Source of the DNA: JBLNDG01 sp050261415
Lineage (GTDB): Bacteria > Bacillota > Clostridia > Lutisporales > Lutisporaceae
DNA length: 32,123 bases
Assembly: GCA_050261415.1 (NCBI GenBank)
Contig: JBLNDG010000011.1
Coordinates: 1-32,123 of the forward strand
Direction of reading: 5' to 3'
In this document: piece after piece, positions 1 through 8,123 of the stretch
Numbering within the stretch: the stretch's first letter is position 1
Layout of the letters: every line of letters starts with the position of its first letter
Notes under the pieces: generated by a model
The model's database searches: none
The model's input: the letters and a program-made list of their open reading frames with translations, nothing else
What the model was told of the DNA's origin: nothing
Program-made: the position numbers and the translations under genes

Positions 1-45
1 AATCAGTTGGAACAGGACGGTAGCAAAGATGATAAAGAACAATGA
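1..45 (+). CDS. C-terminal tail of an upstream CDS, probably a GerA-type spore germination A subunit (partial)
   Basis: Frame 1 is open from the window edge to a TGA at 43-45 and encodes a short hydrophilic tail rich in Gln, Asp and Lys. It overlaps the start of the germination permease by 17 bases, the tight coupling usual for A-B-C germinant receptor operons. Identity as the A subunit is inferred only from this order; no conserved domain is visible in 14 codons. Confidence 0.5.
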   Translation, partial: NQLEQDGSKDDKEQ

Positions 46-1138
46 TGTTGTTTCTCCACACCAATTGGCAATGCTCATTATTATGACAGTAATATCAGTC
101 GGGGTATTCTCCCTGGCTGCTGAAATTACAGGGAAAGTCGGCCCGGATGGCTGGATTGTAATTGCACTGGCTGGAGTAATCAACATTATAGCGGTAGTAA
201 TAATTGTCAGATTAAATTCAAGGTTTCCCGGTAAAACCTTTGCAGAGTACAGCGGAGAAATCATAGGAGTTATACCGGGGAAAATAGTAAACACAGTTTT
301 TGCCGTATATCTTTTGCTTATAATTGCATATGAGACAAGGGCGTTTACCGAGGTAGTAAAAATGTTCCTGCTTTTTAGGACGCCTGCAGAAGTGATAATA
401 CTGAGCCTTATATTGGTATGCACATATATTGTGAGGGGCGGCGCCGAGTGTGTGGCGAGGATGAATGAGCTTATATTCCCAATTTTATTCATTCCATTTT
501 TCATTATTCTTTTATTCGGACTGCCTTTGATGGAATTCAGCAATTTGCTCCCTGTATTACAGACAACCCCTGCAAAATTGCTGACGGCAGTGCCGTTTAC
601 GGCATTCAGCTTTGGAGGTATTGAACTGGCCCTCTTTTATATCGGTTTTATGAAAGAGCCGAAAAAGGCATATAAACCTGCCATAATTGCCGTAGCATTC
701 ATTACCTTTTTCTTTATTATGACAACAGTATTCTGCCTGGCCACTTTCGGGGTAAAAACAACACCTCAGATCATATGGCCTTTGGTGAACCTGATAAGAG
801 CCATAAACCTGCCCGGAGTATTTATAGAGCGGCTTGACGGCATTATACTGCCACTGTGGATGACGACGGTTTTCACTACAATGGTTTCGGCATACTTCAT
901 TATCTCATACTCGATATCAAGGATTGTAGGTACAAAGGAACAAAAACAATATGTGCTGCCTTTGACAGCGCTGATATACTATTTGGCACTGCAGCCTGAC
1001 AGTCTCGCTCAGCTTTACGAATGGGGCGGCAGGATTTTCGCAGTGGCTGTTCCCCTGCACTTATACATATTGCCGGTTTTAATGCTTATTATTGCTGCAA
1101 TAAGGAAATTGGGGGTTTATAAAAATGAAAGCAAATAA
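29..1138 (+). CDS. GerAB-family spore germination permease (B subunit of a Ger receptor)
   Basis: A 369-residue integral membrane protein of the spore germination permease family (APC superfamily), expected in the spore inner membrane as the germinant-sensing subunit of an A-B-C receptor. The translation shows about ten hydrophobic segments, beginning with one near residues 13-32, and short charged loops. Length matches the family (about 360-370). The start overlaps the preceding frame by 17 bases, and its end overlaps the GerAC-like gene by 14 bases, so the cistrons are probably translationally coupled. No strong Shine-Dalgarno precedes the ATG, which fits coupling. Which paralogue (GerA, GerB, GerK type) and which germinant cannot be told from the sequence, so no symbol is given. 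Confidence 0.9.
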   Translation: MIKNNDVVSPHQLAMLIIMTVISVGVFSLAAEITGKVGPDGWIVIALAGVINIIAVVIIVRLNSRFPGKTFAEYSGEIIGVIPGKIVNTVFAVYLLLIIAYETRAFTEVVKMFLLFRTPAEVIILSLILVCTYIVRGGAECVARMNELIFPILFIPFFIILLFGLPLMEFSNLLPVLQTTPAKLLTAVPFTAFSFGGIELALFYIGFMKEPKKAYKPAIIAVAFITFFFIMTTVFCLATFGVKTTPQIIWPLVNLIRAINLPGVFIERLDGIILPLWMTTVFTTMVSAYFIISYSISRIVGTKEQKQYVLPLTALIYYLALQPDSLAQLYEWGGRIFAVAVPLHLYILPVLMLIIAAIRKLGVYKNESK

Positions 1139-2264
1139 CCGGTTAAAGCTGCTGGTAATATTGCTATGCATACTCCTTACTGCCGGTTGCTGGGATAAAA
1201 TTGAAATTGAAGACAGGTTATTTGTGCTTGCAATCGGGGTCGACAAGACCCAGGAGTCGGAGAAAAAAACCCCGGAGGACAGGTATATGCTTTCTTTTGT
1301 ATCTCCTGTGGTAAGCCAGGTTAATGAAGGAAGCGGTCCTGCCTTCAAAACATATAAGACGGTTAACAATACACTGATCACGTCTTTGTCCCAGCTCCTT
1401 GAGAGATTTGCCAAGCAGCAGTTCTTCGGACATGCAAGAGTTATGATATTCGGTGAGGAACTTCTAAAGGACGATGTGCTTTTTAGGAGCATAGTGGATG
1501 GAATAACCAGATACCATGAAATGCATGGAAGCATGTATACTTATGTTGTACCGGGAGGAGCCGAGGAAGTCTTTAAGGTGGAACCCTATTTTGATAAGCT
1601 TCTGGCATCATATATAACAGGAATAACAGATAACAGCCAATATGATTCAAAAATCCCCAAGCTTACCTTGATGGAAATGGAGGTTAAGCTCAATGAGCAG
1701 GATGGAAGCCTGATAATTCCAAGACTGGTGCCGGATGAAAAAGAGGTAAAGATTTCCGGAGCCGGTATAATGAAGGATTACAAGTTGATAGGGTATCTTA
1801 AGGATGAGGAAACTGCCGTCTATAACTGGCTTACAGGCAACGCAAGGGGGGGCAACATTGCCGTGGAATTTGAAAATGCCCCGTTATCCTTCAGACACTT
1901 TACCTTTAAAAGAAATATCAGGCTTGACAAGGTTGAAGGGGATAAGATTTATCTCAGCTACAACATGGAGACGGAAGGAAGTATTGAAGAATATATATTA
2001 GGCAAAAGAATCCTTGATGATACAAAGCTAAGGCAGATAGAGAAAGCAATCAACAAAAGGATTAAGAGCGAGAGTGAGAAATTAATCAAGAAGTTCAAGG
2101 AAGAATATAAAATAGATATGATAGGAGCGAAGGATTATCTCAGCAAATATCATCCCGGAATTTACAAGTCAATAGAAAAAGATTATGAAAAAAACTTTGC
2201 TGAAAACATAATCATTACAGTTAAAGCTGATGCCCGTATAAGAAGGGTGGGACTAATTAAATAA
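1125..2264 (+). CDS. Ger(x)C-family spore germination lipoprotein (C subunit)
   Basis: A 379-residue protein with a typical lipoprotein signal: a basic start, a hydrophobic stretch at about residues 8-19, and an LTAGC lipobox with Cys22, followed by the WDKIEIEDR motif typical of GerAC proteins. It is predicted to be diacylglycerol-anchored to the outer face of the spore inner membrane with the A and B subunits. The lysine-rich C-terminal third resembles the conserved GerAC C-terminal domain. It overlaps the permease gene by 14 bases. No convincing terminator follows; the gap to spoIIR is largely filled by a composite repeat. Confidence 0.92.
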   Translation: MKANNRLKLLVILLCILLTAGCWDKIEIEDRLFVLAIGVDKTQESEKKTPEDRYMLSFVSPVVSQVNEGSGPAFKTYKTVNNTLITSLSQLLERFAKQQFFGHARVMIFGEELLKDDVLFRSIVDGITRYHEMHGSMYTYVVPGGAEEVFKVEPYFDKLLASYITGITDNSQYDSKIPKLTLMEMEVKLNEQDGSLIIPRLVPDEKEVKISGAGIMKDYKLIGYLKDEETAVYNWLTGNARGGNIAVEFENAPLSFRHFTFKRNIRLDKVEGDKIYLSYNMETEGSIEEYILGKRILDDTKLRQIEKAINKRIKSESEKLIKKFKEEYKIDMIGAKDYLSKYHPGIYKSIEKDYEKNFAENIIITVKADARIRRVGLIK

Positions 2265-2317
2265 ATCGGATGTATAAATCCTTCAAAGCATGTCAATAAA
2301 TAAGATAAGACAACATT

Positions 2318-2520
2318 AGATACGAGACTCGGGAAAGCTAGGGTATTCCTTAAAGGTTAAGGAACGAAAACCACGGAACACACGGATTTTTCACGGATTC
2401 CTGCGGAATTACACAGTAACTCATATTATTTTCCCGCCTTGTCTTCAGTGGGCTTCCGTGTATTCAGTGTTACCTGTTCCTTATATAGTATCTAGTGTCT
2501 AGCGTCTCGTATCTATTACC
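2318..2520. repeat. Composite intergenic element: heptad arrays flanking an inverted nonamer-type element
   Basis: The left end has heptads AGATACG (2318-2324) and AGACTCG (2325-2331). The right end has TAGTATC (2486-2492), TAGTGTC, TAGCGTC, TCGTATC (2507-2513) and TATTACC (2514-2520). The reverse complement of the right array gives GATACGA-type units, so the ends are inverted relative to each other. Between them lies a minus-orientation copy of the nonamer-type repeat (2359-2482), bounded by a perfect 7-bp inverted pair AAGGAAC/GTTCCTT. The right array directly abuts the spoIIR Shine-Dalgarno at 2521. The inner part is highly similar to 7844-7998. Confidence 0.8.
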
Positions 2521-2533
2521 GGAGGATGAATAT

Positions 2534-3217
2534 ATGAGAAATGATAAAAATAAATATCTGAAATTCAAAATAGGTTTATTTGTGCTTATAACACTTTTCA
2601 TTTTCGGATTGGTTACAGCTGTTTACATAAGCACAGACAGGGAATTGGCGGATGTTCCGGACAAAATCATCAGGCTTCATGTGGTAGCCAACAGCGATTC
2701 ACCGGAAGACCAGCAGCTCAAGCTTTATGTACGGGATGAAGTAATAGGCAGAATGACAAAAAAGTTTGAGGGTTTAAAGGATATCAATGAGGTAAGAAGG
2801 ACAATCCAGGAAAGTATTGGCGAAATAGAGGCCATTGCACAGGACGCTATCAGGAAGAGCGGTAAACAGTATGACGTGAGTGCGGCACTGGTAAAGACCG
2901 ATTTTCCGACCAAGGTTTATGGGAATCTTACACTTCCTGCAGGATACTATCAAGCGTTAAATATTGTAATCGGAAATGGCCAGGGAAAGAATTGGTGGTG
3001 TGTGATGTTTCCCCCTCTGTGCTTTATAGATGTTGCTCATGGCGTTGTTGCCGAAGAAACCATGGGAGAACTCAAAAAAGTATTAACCGATGAAGAATAT
3101 GAATTGCTTCTTTCTTCAAAAACTGAAGGGGATATACCTGTCAAGCTGAGGTTCAAGCTTGTTGAACTAGCGAAAGATATGAACCTCAGAATTGCAAGAA
3201 TAGGAAAAACAAAATAA
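2534..3217 (+). CDS. spoIIR: Stage II sporulation protein R
   Basis: SpoIIR is the forespore-made signalling protein that activates SpoIIGA-dependent processing of pro-sigma-E in the mother cell. This 227-residue product has one N-terminal hydrophobic segment (about residues 10-32) serving as signal or anchor, then the family hallmark around RLHVVANSDSPEDQQLK and the downstream VRDEV segment. The ATG at 2534 is chosen because GGAGG lies at 2521-2525, eight bases upstream. A longer in-frame start at 2495 would translate the heptad array and has no ribosome site. The gene sits between germination genes and sleB, and is followed by a strong terminator hairpin. Confidence 0.93.
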   Translation: MRNDKNKYLKFKIGLFVLITLFIFGLVTAVYISTDRELADVPDKIIRLHVVANSDSPEDQQLKLYVRDEVIGRMTKKFEGLKDINEVRRTIQESIGEIEAIAQDAIRKSGKQYDVSAALVKTDFPTKVYGNLTLPAGYYQALNIVIGNGQGKNWWCVMFPPLCFIDVAHGVVAEETMGELKKVLTDEEYELLLSSKTEGDIPVKLRFKLVELAKDMNLRIARIGKTK

Positions 3218-3228
3218 AATGAATAATC

Positions 3229-3266
3229 CACCTCCTGCTACAAAAAATAAAGCAGGAGGTGTTTTT
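3229..3266 (+). terminator. Intrinsic terminator overlapping the sleB ribosome binding site
   Basis: A perfect 11-bp inverted repeat, CACCTCCTGCT (3229-3239) and AGCAGGAGGTG (3251-3261), has an 11-nt A-rich loop and is followed by TTTTT. It should end the spoIIR transcript. The 3' arm contains AGGAGG (3254-3259), the only good Shine-Dalgarno for sleB, so any read-through RNA would also have that site base-paired. Confidence 0.85.
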
Positions 3267-3267
3267 A

Positions 3268-3984
3268 TTGTCCAGAGAAAAACTAAAAAGGTTGATCCCA
3301 TTTATCGTAATAATGATAATCTATGCAGGTTTTGGCGGGTATGTATATAAGAACAATTTGGATGTAAAAAGCTATAGTGAAGCCAGCTCGGCAATTTTGA
3401 AGTATGGCTCCCGGGGCGCAAAGGTCAAAGAGGTGCAGACAAGGCTGAAAAACTGGGGCTATTACAAAGGCAAGGTTGACGGCGTTTATGGCTGGCGTAC
3501 GGCATTGGCAGTCAAGGCATTCCAGCGCAAGACCGGGATAAGGGCTGACGGTGTAGTAGGCAGCAAGACGGCTCATGCCCTTGGAATCAATATTGGAACC
3601 ACTACTACCGCAACTAGAAGCAGTTCGTCCAGAAGCAATGAAGTATATACCCTTGCCCAGGTCATACACGGCGAAGCCCGGGGAGAACCGTATGTAGGTC
3701 AGGTGGCGGTCGGGGCAGTCATACTGAATAGAGTTGATAACCCTAAGTTTCCAAATACTATTGCGGGAGTTATATTCCAGCCTGGTGCCTTTACTGCAGT
3801 ATCAGACGGGCAGATGTTTCAGCCGCCTGGGGACAGTGCTATGAGGGCAGCCAGGGATGCAATGAACGGATGGGATCCCTCGGGAGGTGCAATTTACTAT
3901 TATAATCCTGCAAAGACCACCAGCAAATGGATATGGTCGAGGCCAATAATCAAAGTTATTGGGAAGCATTATTTCGCAAAATAA
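3268..3984 (+). CDS. sleB: Spore cortex-lytic enzyme SleB
   Basis: SleB is a lytic transglycosylase that degrades spore cortex peptidoglycan during germination and works with YpeB. The 238-residue product has an N-terminal hydrophobic signal/anchor (about 9-25), a PG_binding_1 peptidoglycan-binding domain (about 43-107, with the pattern GSRGAKVKEVQTRL and DGVYGWRT), a Ser/Thr-rich linker, and a C-terminal Hydrolase_2 domain (about 127-238). HGEARGE at 134-140 carries the catalytic Glu136. A TTG start at 3268 is preferred: AGGAGG at 3254-3259 is eight bases upstream, whereas a GTG at 3259 overlaps that Shine-Dalgarno. The ypeB gene follows after 12 bases, forming the usual sleB-ypeB pair. The ribosome site lies inside a terminator stem. 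Confidence 0.93.
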   Translation: MSREKLKRLIPFIVIMIIYAGFGGYVYKNNLDVKSYSEASSAILKYGSRGAKVKEVQTRLKNWGYYKGKVDGVYGWRTALAVKAFQRKTGIRADGVVGSKTAHALGINIGTTTTATRSSSSRSNEVYTLAQVIHGEARGEPYVGQVAVGAVILNRVDNPKFPNTIAGVIFQPGAFTAVSDGQMFQPPGDSAMRAARDAMNGWDPSGGAIYYYNPAKTTSKWIWSRPIIKVIGKHYFAK

Positions 3985-3996
3985 GGAGGATAAGCC

Positions 3997-5379
3997 ATGA
4001 AGCTTTTTAATATGCAGCTTTCAAGGAAGCAGTATCAAAGGGTTATGATTGTACTGGCTGCGGCGTTGATATTGACCGGCTTCTTTGCCTATAATACATA
4101 CACGGAAAAGAAGCAGTACCAGACATTTTTGCAGAATACCTACCAGCGGTCCTTCCGGGATCTTGTATCAGATGTGGAGAACATAAAGGTGCTTCTCGAC
4201 AAGGCTGAAGTATCTGCATCACCTTTGCAAAGCAATGCGTTGATGTCACAGACCTGGATGAAATCATTCTCTGCAGCAGAGAACCTGGGACAGCTTCCCA
4301 TAACCCATACGGCATTGAGCAAGACCCAAAAATTCCTTTCACAAGTGGGAGATTACAGTTACACGCTATCGAGACTTAATGCACAGAATAAAGTCATAGA
4401 TAACAAACAAATGGATCAGCTTAGCAAACTTAACAGCTATGCGGGTTACTTGCTGGAACAGCTCCATGGGATGGAAGAAGATGTAGCTCAAGGCAAAATA
4501 AAATTTGGCGAAATGCGGAAAGAAGGCAGGATATTTTTTAGAAAGGCATCCCAGAATGCTGCTGAAGCCAGCTTTGGAAAGCTCGAAGACAAGTTCAGCG
4601 ATTATCCTACCATGATATATGACGGGCCTTTTTCCGACAATGTTGTAGAAGGTAAACCGAAGGGAGAACTCGGCGCTGCAGTAAATCTGCGGAAGGCGGA
4701 GGAGGCTGCGAGGAGATTTGTCGGAGATGCTAAGGTTGGAAAGATAATAGAAACCAGTTCGGGGAAAGGAAAAATAAATACTTTCGGGCTTGAGATTATT
4801 CCAAAGGATAACGACAGGAGTAAGTCCATCAACATAGATATTACAAAAAACGGAGGACATGTATTGTGGATGCTGAATCCGAGAGAGGTTCCCGAAAAGA
4901 AGCTTACCAATCAGCAGGCCAGTGATATTGCCAAGAAATTTTTAAAGCAGCAGGGCTTTGGAAACTTGACGGAGACATATTATCTTAATAATGACAATAC
5001 AACAGTTATCACTTACGTCGGAGTAACGGACAACGGCATACTCATATATCCCGATCTTTTAAAAGTGAAGGTTGCACTTGATAATGGGGAGGTTGTAGGG
5101 TTTGATGCAAATCAATACCTTTCAGCTCATAGGAAAAGGAATTTGCCGAAGCCCAAGCTGACTTCCGCAGAAGCGCAGAAGAAAATAAGTCAAAAGCTGA
5201 CAATTGAAAGGGTGAAACTGGCAGTAATTCCGATACCCGGGGATAATGAGCAGCTCTGCTATGAATTTAAAGGAAAATATAAGAACAATGATTACTTTGT
5301 GTATATAAATGCAGAAAACGGCAACGAAGAGAATATACTAAGGATAATCAAGGATGAAAATGGGATACTAACTCAGTAA
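3997..5379 (+). CDS. ypeB: Germination protein YpeB
   Basis: YpeB is a forespore-expressed inner-membrane/cortex protein that stabilises and localises SleB. This 460-residue product has a short basic N-terminus, one transmembrane segment (about residues 14-31), a long helical YpeB domain, and a C-terminal region with two PepSY-like modules (about 303-372 and 386-452). Length matches known YpeB proteins. AAGGAGG (3983-3989) overlaps the sleB stop and gives seven-base spacing to the ATG, so the pair is one transcription unit. No clear terminator is seen immediately after it; the next 127 bases lead to the SASP gene. Confidence 0.93.
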   Translation: MKLFNMQLSRKQYQRVMIVLAAALILTGFFAYNTYTEKKQYQTFLQNTYQRSFRDLVSDVENIKVLLDKAEVSASPLQSNALMSQTWMKSFSAAENLGQLPITHTALSKTQKFLSQVGDYSYTLSRLNAQNKVIDNKQMDQLSKLNSYAGYLLEQLHGMEEDVAQGKIKFGEMRKEGRIFFRKASQNAAEASFGKLEDKFSDYPTMIYDGPFSDNVVEGKPKGELGAAVNLRKAEEAARRFVGDAKVGKIIETSSGKGKINTFGLEIIPKDNDRSKSINIDITKNGGHVLWMLNPREVPEKKLTNQQASDIAKKFLKQQGFGNLTETYYLNNDNTTVITYVGVTDNGILIYPDLLKVKVALDNGEVVGFDANQYLSAHRKRNLPKPKLTSAEAQKKISQKLTIERVKLAVIPIPGDNEQLCYEFKGKYKNNDYFVYINAENGNEENILRIIKDENGILTQ

Positions 5380-5506
5380 TAGACCGGTGACCACATATTT
5401 CTTCACATAATTGCTTTGAGAAAACAAAAAATATAAATGTACAGCGTTAAAGTGCCGGCCCGGTAACTGCAGAAAAAACAAAAACGCTGTGCAGGGAGGT
5501 ATAGCT

Positions 5507-5683
5507 ATGAGTAGGAACAGAGGGTTGATGTCAGACACACTCAAATACGAAATAGCTAGAGAACTCGGTGTAGACAATATAGTGCAGACAGAGGGTTGGG
5601 GCGGAGTATCTTCAAGAGATTGCGGAAATATAGTAAAAAAGGCCATCGAAATAGCTGAACGAAGCTTAAGTGGCGGCAGATAG
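5507..5683 (+). CDS. Alpha/beta-type small acid-soluble spore protein (SASP)
   Basis: A 58-residue protein that would coat and protect spore DNA. The segment KYEIARELG (13-21) matches the first conserved SASP motif and contains the site cut by the germination protease GPR. GWGGVSSRDCGNIVKKAIE (30-48) resembles the second conserved motif, with its Ser-Arg and Gly-Asn-Ile core. The ATG at 5507 has GGGAGG at 5494-5499; the in-frame GTG at 5489 lies upstream of that site and is rejected. The protein is slightly shorter than common family members (60-70 residues) and has one Cys. I could not identify a sigma-G promoter with confidence in 5380-5480. Confidence 0.88.
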   Translation: MSRNRGLMSDTLKYEIARELGVDNIVQTEGWGGVSSRDCGNIVKKAIEIAERSLSGGR

Positions 5684-5691
5684 CAAGTAAA

Positions 5692-5731
5692 GCCGGGACC
5701 AGACCAGTATATGGTTTGGCCCCGGTTTTTA
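5692..5731 (+). terminator. Intrinsic terminator after the SASP gene
   Basis: A GC-rich stem pairs CCGGGACCAGACC (5693-5705) with GGTTTGGCCCCGG (5713-5725), with one mismatch and one G-T pair, a 7-nt loop, and five Ts at 5726-5730. Confidence 0.85.
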
Positions 5732-5816
5732 TTGATTAATAATATGCATGGGAGTAGAATATTAATATAATAAGTAAGACGCCGATCATAATCTAGTTTA
5801 GCTTGGAGGGTAATCA

Positions 5817-6890
5817 ATGAATAAGAAATTGAATGTAGCGGTAATTTTTGGCGGAAAGTCGGGAGAACATGAAGTGTCCCTTATGTCTGTAACAAATGTA
5901 ATAAACGCAATGGATAAAGAAAAGTATAATATATACATGATCGGAATAACAAAACAAGGCAGATGGATGACATACAAAGGTGATGTGGAAAAAATTGTTG
6001 ACGGCAGCTGGGAAAAGGAAGCTGAGGGGTTGAGCAGAGATGAAACGATTGATCTTCTGTTTTCCGGTTTATTTTCCGGAGCCGGCAATACCAAGATTGA
6101 TGTTGCATTTCCCGTATTGCACGGCCCTAACGGAGAAGACGGCACCATACAAGGACTTTTTGAAATGCTGGACATACCCTATGTAAGCTGCGGCGTTCTG
6201 TCCTCAGCTCTGGGAATGGATAAGGCTTTTTCGAAACAGCTCTTCAGGAATGCGGGACTTCCTGTAGGAGAATATGATGTGCTGCTGAAGGATGACATGA
6301 AGAAGGATATGGATTCTGCTGTGAGCAGAGTTGAGCTGAAATTCACCTATCCGGTTTTCATAAAGCCTGTTAACATGGGATCCAGCGTCGGAATAACCAA
6401 AGCTCATAACAGGGAGGAGCTTATTAGAGGGCTTAACGAAGCATGCAAGTATGACAGAAAAGTCCTAATTGAAGAAAATATAAACTGCAGGGAATATGAA
6501 TGTGCCGTGCTTGGCAACAATGACCCGGTAGCATCCGGAGTGGGAGAAATAGTTCCAAGTCGCGAATTCTATGACTATGAAGCAAAGTATTTTGATGACG
6601 GTAAATCAATAATAATAATTCCTGCAGAACTTGATGAAAATAAGGTCAAAGAGATCAGGAGCATTGCTGTAAAAGCATACAAAGCCCTTGACTGCTGCGG
6701 TATGTCCAGGGTGGACTTTTTCATGGATAAGAATACCGGAAAAATATATATAAATGAGTTAAATACAATTCCGGGCTTTACAAAGATAAGCATGTACCCC
6801 AAGCTGTGGGATGCTGCCGGAATCAGCTACAGCAAGCTGATTGACAGGCTTATCGAGCTTGCCCTGGAAAGATATAAAGAAAGAAACTAG
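5817..6890 (+). CDS. ddl: D-alanine--D-alanine ligase
   Basis: This cytoplasmic ATP-grasp enzyme joins two D-alanines for the peptidoglycan pentapeptide. The 357-residue product shows the family motifs: GGKSGEHEVS (12-21), HGPNGEDGT (102-110), the ATP-grasp segment KPVNMGSSVG (183-192), YDYEAKY (252-258) with a tyrosine where D-Ala-D-Lac ligases differ, SRVDFF (297-302), and INELNTIPG (312-320) with the metal-binding Glu and Asn. GGAGG lies just before the ATG. A TATAAT is present at 5766-5771, but its -35 is weak, so the promoter is only a possibility. The preceding terminator makes independent transcription likely. It could also serve cortex synthesis, given the neighbours, but that is inference. 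Confidence 0.95.
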   Translation: MNKKLNVAVIFGGKSGEHEVSLMSVTNVINAMDKEKYNIYMIGITKQGRWMTYKGDVEKIVDGSWEKEAEGLSRDETIDLLFSGLFSGAGNTKIDVAFPVLHGPNGEDGTIQGLFEMLDIPYVSCGVLSSALGMDKAFSKQLFRNAGLPVGEYDVLLKDDMKKDMDSAVSRVELKFTYPVFIKPVNMGSSVGITKAHNREELIRGLNEACKYDRKVLIEENINCREYECAVLGNNDPVASGVGEIVPSREFYDYEAKYFDDGKSIIIIPAELDENKVKEIRSIAVKAYKALDCCGMSRVDFFMDKNTGKIYINELNTIPGFTKISMYPKLWDAAGISYSKLIDRLIELALERYKERN

Positions 6891-6933
6891 AGCAGCTTCT
6901 GCGTAGATAGAGCATTCAAAGGAGGAAGGACTG

Positions 6934-7833
6934 ATGGGTTACAAGCTTGTGCCTGTAAAAGGAAGCACTTACTACCTGGATGGGGCAGTTAAGATAGGGA
7001 TTATAAAAAATGAAAAGAAGCCCACAGCCAGCATAATCATAGACACAGGTATCGATGACGATTCGGGAAGGCGAATAATAAAAATAATGCAGGAGAACGG
7101 CATGGGGCCCGGTGTAATTATAAATACCCACTCCCATGCCGATCACTGCGGCGGAAACAGCATCATAAAAAGCAGGACAGGTGCAAAAGTATATGCCCCT
7201 CATTTCGACAGAGCGATTATTGAGTATCCTGAGCTTGAAGCCTTCTATTTGTATTCTGCCAACCCTCTTTCGGAGATGGATACAAAGTTTTTGAAGGCTA
7301 AAGCGAGCAAGGTTGATTATATCTTGGAGGAGGGAGAACTGGAGGTTGAGGGAATAAAACTTGGCATACTGCCCCTGCATGGGCATACCCCTGCAATGAT
7401 AGGTGTTGTCACACCGGATAATGTGCTTTTTGCAGGAGATGCTTTTTTTTCGCAGGATATTTTAGGGAAGCACGGTCTGCCGTATTTCACTGATATTGGC
7501 AAGACCTTGGAAACCCTTGAATACATAAAAGGCTTGGATTACGATTATTTCATACCCTGCCACGGTGACGCACTTCAGGACCCGTCCGACGTAATAGCTT
7601 CCAATATTCAAATCCTAAGGGATATAACCGGTTTCATAGCTGATTGGTGCGTAGAAGCTCTGGACAGGGAGCAAATTGCCTCCAGGCTTATAGAAAGGTT
7701 TGATATCAAACTCAGCATTCCGCAGTATTATCTGACCGTTTCAACGGTTTCTGCGTTTTTATCATATATGACGGATGAAAAAATTCTTGGTACACTATTT
7801 GAGGATAATAGGCTGAAATTTGTAAGGCTATAG
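6934..7833 (+). CDS. MBL-fold metallo-hydrolase
   Basis: A 299-residue metallo-beta-lactamase-fold protein with a full set of metal ligands: THSHADH (65-71), His149/His151 in LHGHTP, Asp169 in FAGDAFF, and His210 in IPCHGD. These residues define a dinuclear zinc or iron hydrolase; many such proteins are thioesterases, glyoxalase-II-like or lactonases, and the substrate cannot be inferred. An AAAGGAGGAAGG site precedes the ATG by a few bases. The tail beyond the core (about 225-299) is helical and may be regulatory. The first heptad of an intergenic element overlaps the stop codon. A short diverged copy of its 5' end lies at 8002-8056. Confidence 0.9.
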   Translation: MGYKLVPVKGSTYYLDGAVKIGIIKNEKKPTASIIIDTGIDDDSGRRIIKIMQENGMGPGVIINTHSHADHCGGNSIIKSRTGAKVYAPHFDRAIIEYPELEAFYLYSANPLSEMDTKFLKAKASKVDYILEEGELEVEGIKLGILPLHGHTPAMIGVVTPDNVLFAGDAFFSQDILGKHGLPYFTDIGKTLETLEYIKGLDYDYFIPCHGDALQDPSDVIASNIQILRDITGFIADWCVEALDREQIASRLIERFDIKLSIPQYYLTVSTVSAFLSYMTDEKILGTLFEDNRLKFVRL

Positions 7834-8000
7834 GCACGAGGCACGGGGAAGCTAGGGTATTCCCTGCGGGTTAAGAAACGAAAACCACGGAACACACGGA
7901 TTTTTCACGGAATTCCTGCGGAATTACACAGTAACTCATATTATTTCCTCACCGTGTCTTCAGTGGGCTTGCGTGTATTCAGTGTTACCCGTTCTTATAT
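7832..8000. repeat. Composite intergenic element, second copy
   Basis: The head carries two AGGCACG heptads (7832-7838, 7839-7845), the first sharing bases with the MBL stop codon. The inner part 7846-7998 is highly similar to 2331-2483 and contains the minus-orientation nonamer-type repeat at 7873-7996. Unlike the 2318 copy it has no heptad tail; it runs straight into AGGAGG of the truncated MBL fragment. It makes up most of the gap between the MBL gene and the PP-loop gene. Confidence 0.8.
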
Positions 8001-8001
8001 T

Positions 8002-8066
8002 AGGAGGAAAGTTTGATGGGTTACAAGCTTGTGCACGTAAATGGAAACACTTACTTGTACCCATAG
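8002..8066 (+). pseudogene. 5' remnant of a second MBL-like gene
   Basis: AGGAGGAAAG followed by an ATG at 8016 reads 16 codons to a TAG at 8064-8066. The peptide MGYKLVHVNGNTYLYP closely matches the start of the intact MBL protein (MGYKLVPVKGSTYYLDG), and the DNA similarity includes the ribosome site (6922-6980). Similarity ends where a heptad-like stretch (CCCATAGCCCATT, about 8061-8073) begins, and that stretch supplies the stop codon. This looks like a paralogue or duplicate that lost everything but its start. The ribosome site is intact, so a 16-residue peptide may still be made. Confidence 0.7.
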
Positions 8067-8123
8067 CCCATTACTAGCCCAATATGCTGACAGAAGAATA
8101 TTTTGAGAGGATTTGATAAACGG

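Noticed and set aside
2495..2533. Longer N-terminus for SpoIIR
   Set aside because: It would translate the heptad array, and the GGAGG at 2521-2525 clearly serves the ATG at 2534.
5380..5480. Sigma-G promoter of the SASP gene
   Set aside because: Partial -10-like matches exist (for example CATAATT), but no pair of elements with correct spacing could be supported.
5817..6890. VanA-type D-Ala-D-Lac resistance ligase
   Set aside because: The omega-loop region has the tyrosine-containing YDYEAKY of D-Ala-D-Ala ligases, and no vanH or vanX lies nearby.
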